Of a stretch of 5,577 nucleotides of DNA, positions 5,006 to 5,577 are shown one piece after another. The stretch's first letter is position 1, and every line of letters begins with the position of its first letter. The notes beneath the pieces are model-generated. The model did no database searches and was not told where the DNA came from. It worked only from the letters and a program-made list of their open reading frames with translations. Both the position numbers and the translations under genes were made by a program. Source of the DNA: an uncultured Woeseiaceae bacterium (GTDB lineage: Bacteria > Pseudomonadota > Gammaproteobacteria > Woeseiales > Woeseiaceae); NCBI GenBank assembly GCA_947259435.1, contig CAMYMP010000076.1, positions 1-5,577 on the forward strand, read 5' to 3'.

Positions 5006-5577
5006 AATACCTGCTCTCCCTGTTTGTGGGCATGCTCGCCGGCGTGGCCATCTTTTTCGCGTTTCTTTATTACAATCCGTTCACTACGCAAAACAGACTG
5101 TCACCTTTGTCCGTGACGGACAACGATCTGATTGCTCTCAACTACTCGGCTGTCAACACCGATGCGTTGCTGTATACGAACAACGGCGAGTCGCAGATTG
5201 CACCGCATCCCGCCAAAGTACTGCAACTCTGGGAACCGCCGATTCGCAATACCGATGCAATGACGACGGTACTTTTCGACAGCCGCAATCAGAGAGTCGG
5301 CGTTGGCGTCAAATTCTCGTCGGATTCCGAGCGCACGAGTATCCTCGGCGGCAAGATGATAGTCGATAGCGTATGGCATATCTATTTGCCAGGCAGGGGC
5401 AGCCTGTTCGTTGAGCAGAGCGAGAACTACTGGAGCTACCTGCGCGACATCGTTATACCGGCGCACTGGAATTCGGGTGACAACTGGCGCGGCATCTGGA
5501 ATGGGAACATTACAGACGGCCCGGGTGCGCTGGGTACAGCCAAGGTGATCGGTGGCAGTGGTGATTTCCTCGGCCTC
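5002..5577 (+). CDS. Membrane-anchored protein of unknown function, paralogue B (partial)
   Basis: The frame is open from ATG 5002-5004 through the end of the window (192 codons, no stop), so the C-terminus is missing. Residues 4-22 form a hydrophobic anchor (LLSLFVGMLAGVAIFFAFLYY), with the rest likely periplasmic. Shared landmarks with paralogue A are the N-terminal anchor ending in YY.P, LFDSRN (91-96), WHIYLPGRGSLFV (125-137) and GGSGDFLGL (184-192), which aligns with GTREFATLRG of A. It differs by an aromatic-rich insertion between the last two (about 143-172, with Trp at 144, 156, 162 and 166). It overlaps A by four bases and has a perfect Shine-Dalgarno. Function unknown; the pair may form a hetero-oligomer at the membrane, which is inference from linkage and similarity. 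Confidence 0.8.
   Translation, partial: MKYLLSLFVGMLAGVAIFFAFLYYNPFTTQNRLSPLSVTDNDLIALNYSAVNTDALLYTNNGESQIAPHPAKVLQLWEPPIRNTDAMTTVLFDSRNQRVGVGVKFSSDSERTSILGGKMIVDSVWHIYLPGRGSLFVEQSENYWSYLRDIVIPAHWNSGDNWRGIWNGNITDGPGALGTAKVIGGSGDFLGL

Noticed and set aside
4641..5369. A 242-codon plus-strand frame across the two paralogue genes
   Set aside because: It is Ser/Arg-rich with no motif and overlaps both A and B, which have anchors, a good Shine-Dalgarno, ATGA coupling and mutual similarity.
5101..5466. A 121-codon minus-strand frame
   Set aside because: It is antisense to paralogue B, which shares motifs with paralogue A; no family resemblance was seen in the antisense frame.
1..5577. CRISPR arrays, tRNA or rRNA genes, complete insertion sequences, long direct repeats
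   Set aside because: None was seen on reading both strands; nearly all of the window is explained by protein-coding genes.

Overview
The window looks like a stretch of a gammaproteobacterial chromosome. The evidence is a full-length proteobacterial-type glutamate-cysteine ligase (GshA) that starts with TTG, a bactofilin, a DUF2845-type secreted protein, and base composition that by eye is in the mid to upper 50s % G+C. No finer taxonomic placement can be supported from the sequence alone. No tRNA, rRNA, CRISPR array or complete insertion sequence was seen.

Left part (1-1002, minus strand): positions 1-99 hold an unidentified edge fragment in an AT-richer stretch. It is followed by a small bactofilin (139-537) and, upstream of that on the same strand, a signal-peptide protein of the DUF2845 type (610-1002). 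These two may be co-transcribed (72 nt gap). Middle (1120-2688, plus strand): gshA, the first enzyme of glutathione synthesis, is divergent from the DUF2845 gene.

Right of gshA (2690-4330, minus strand) is the most interesting part: a sulfotransferase-like gene immediately followed by a class IV PLP-dependent aminotransferase. The stop codon of the first abuts the start codon of the second (TAG then ATG), and both are in the same reading frame, so one amber codon separates two proteins from being one. From memory, plants carry the same two domains in the same order as a single polypeptide (the 'branched-chain-amino-acid aminotransferase-like' proteins of Arabidopsis). This pair therefore looks like the split form of a conserved two-domain enzyme of unknown substrate. 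gshA and the aminotransferase converge with a single base between their stop codons.

Right end (4418-5577, plus strand): divergent from the sulfotransferase-like gene are two tandem genes for membrane-anchored proteins that I do not recognise. They overlap by ATGA, share motifs with each other (LF..RN, LP.RGS, G..F..L) and appear to be diverged duplicates. The second runs off the window and is preceded by a perfect Shine-Dalgarno that lies inside the acidic tail of the first.
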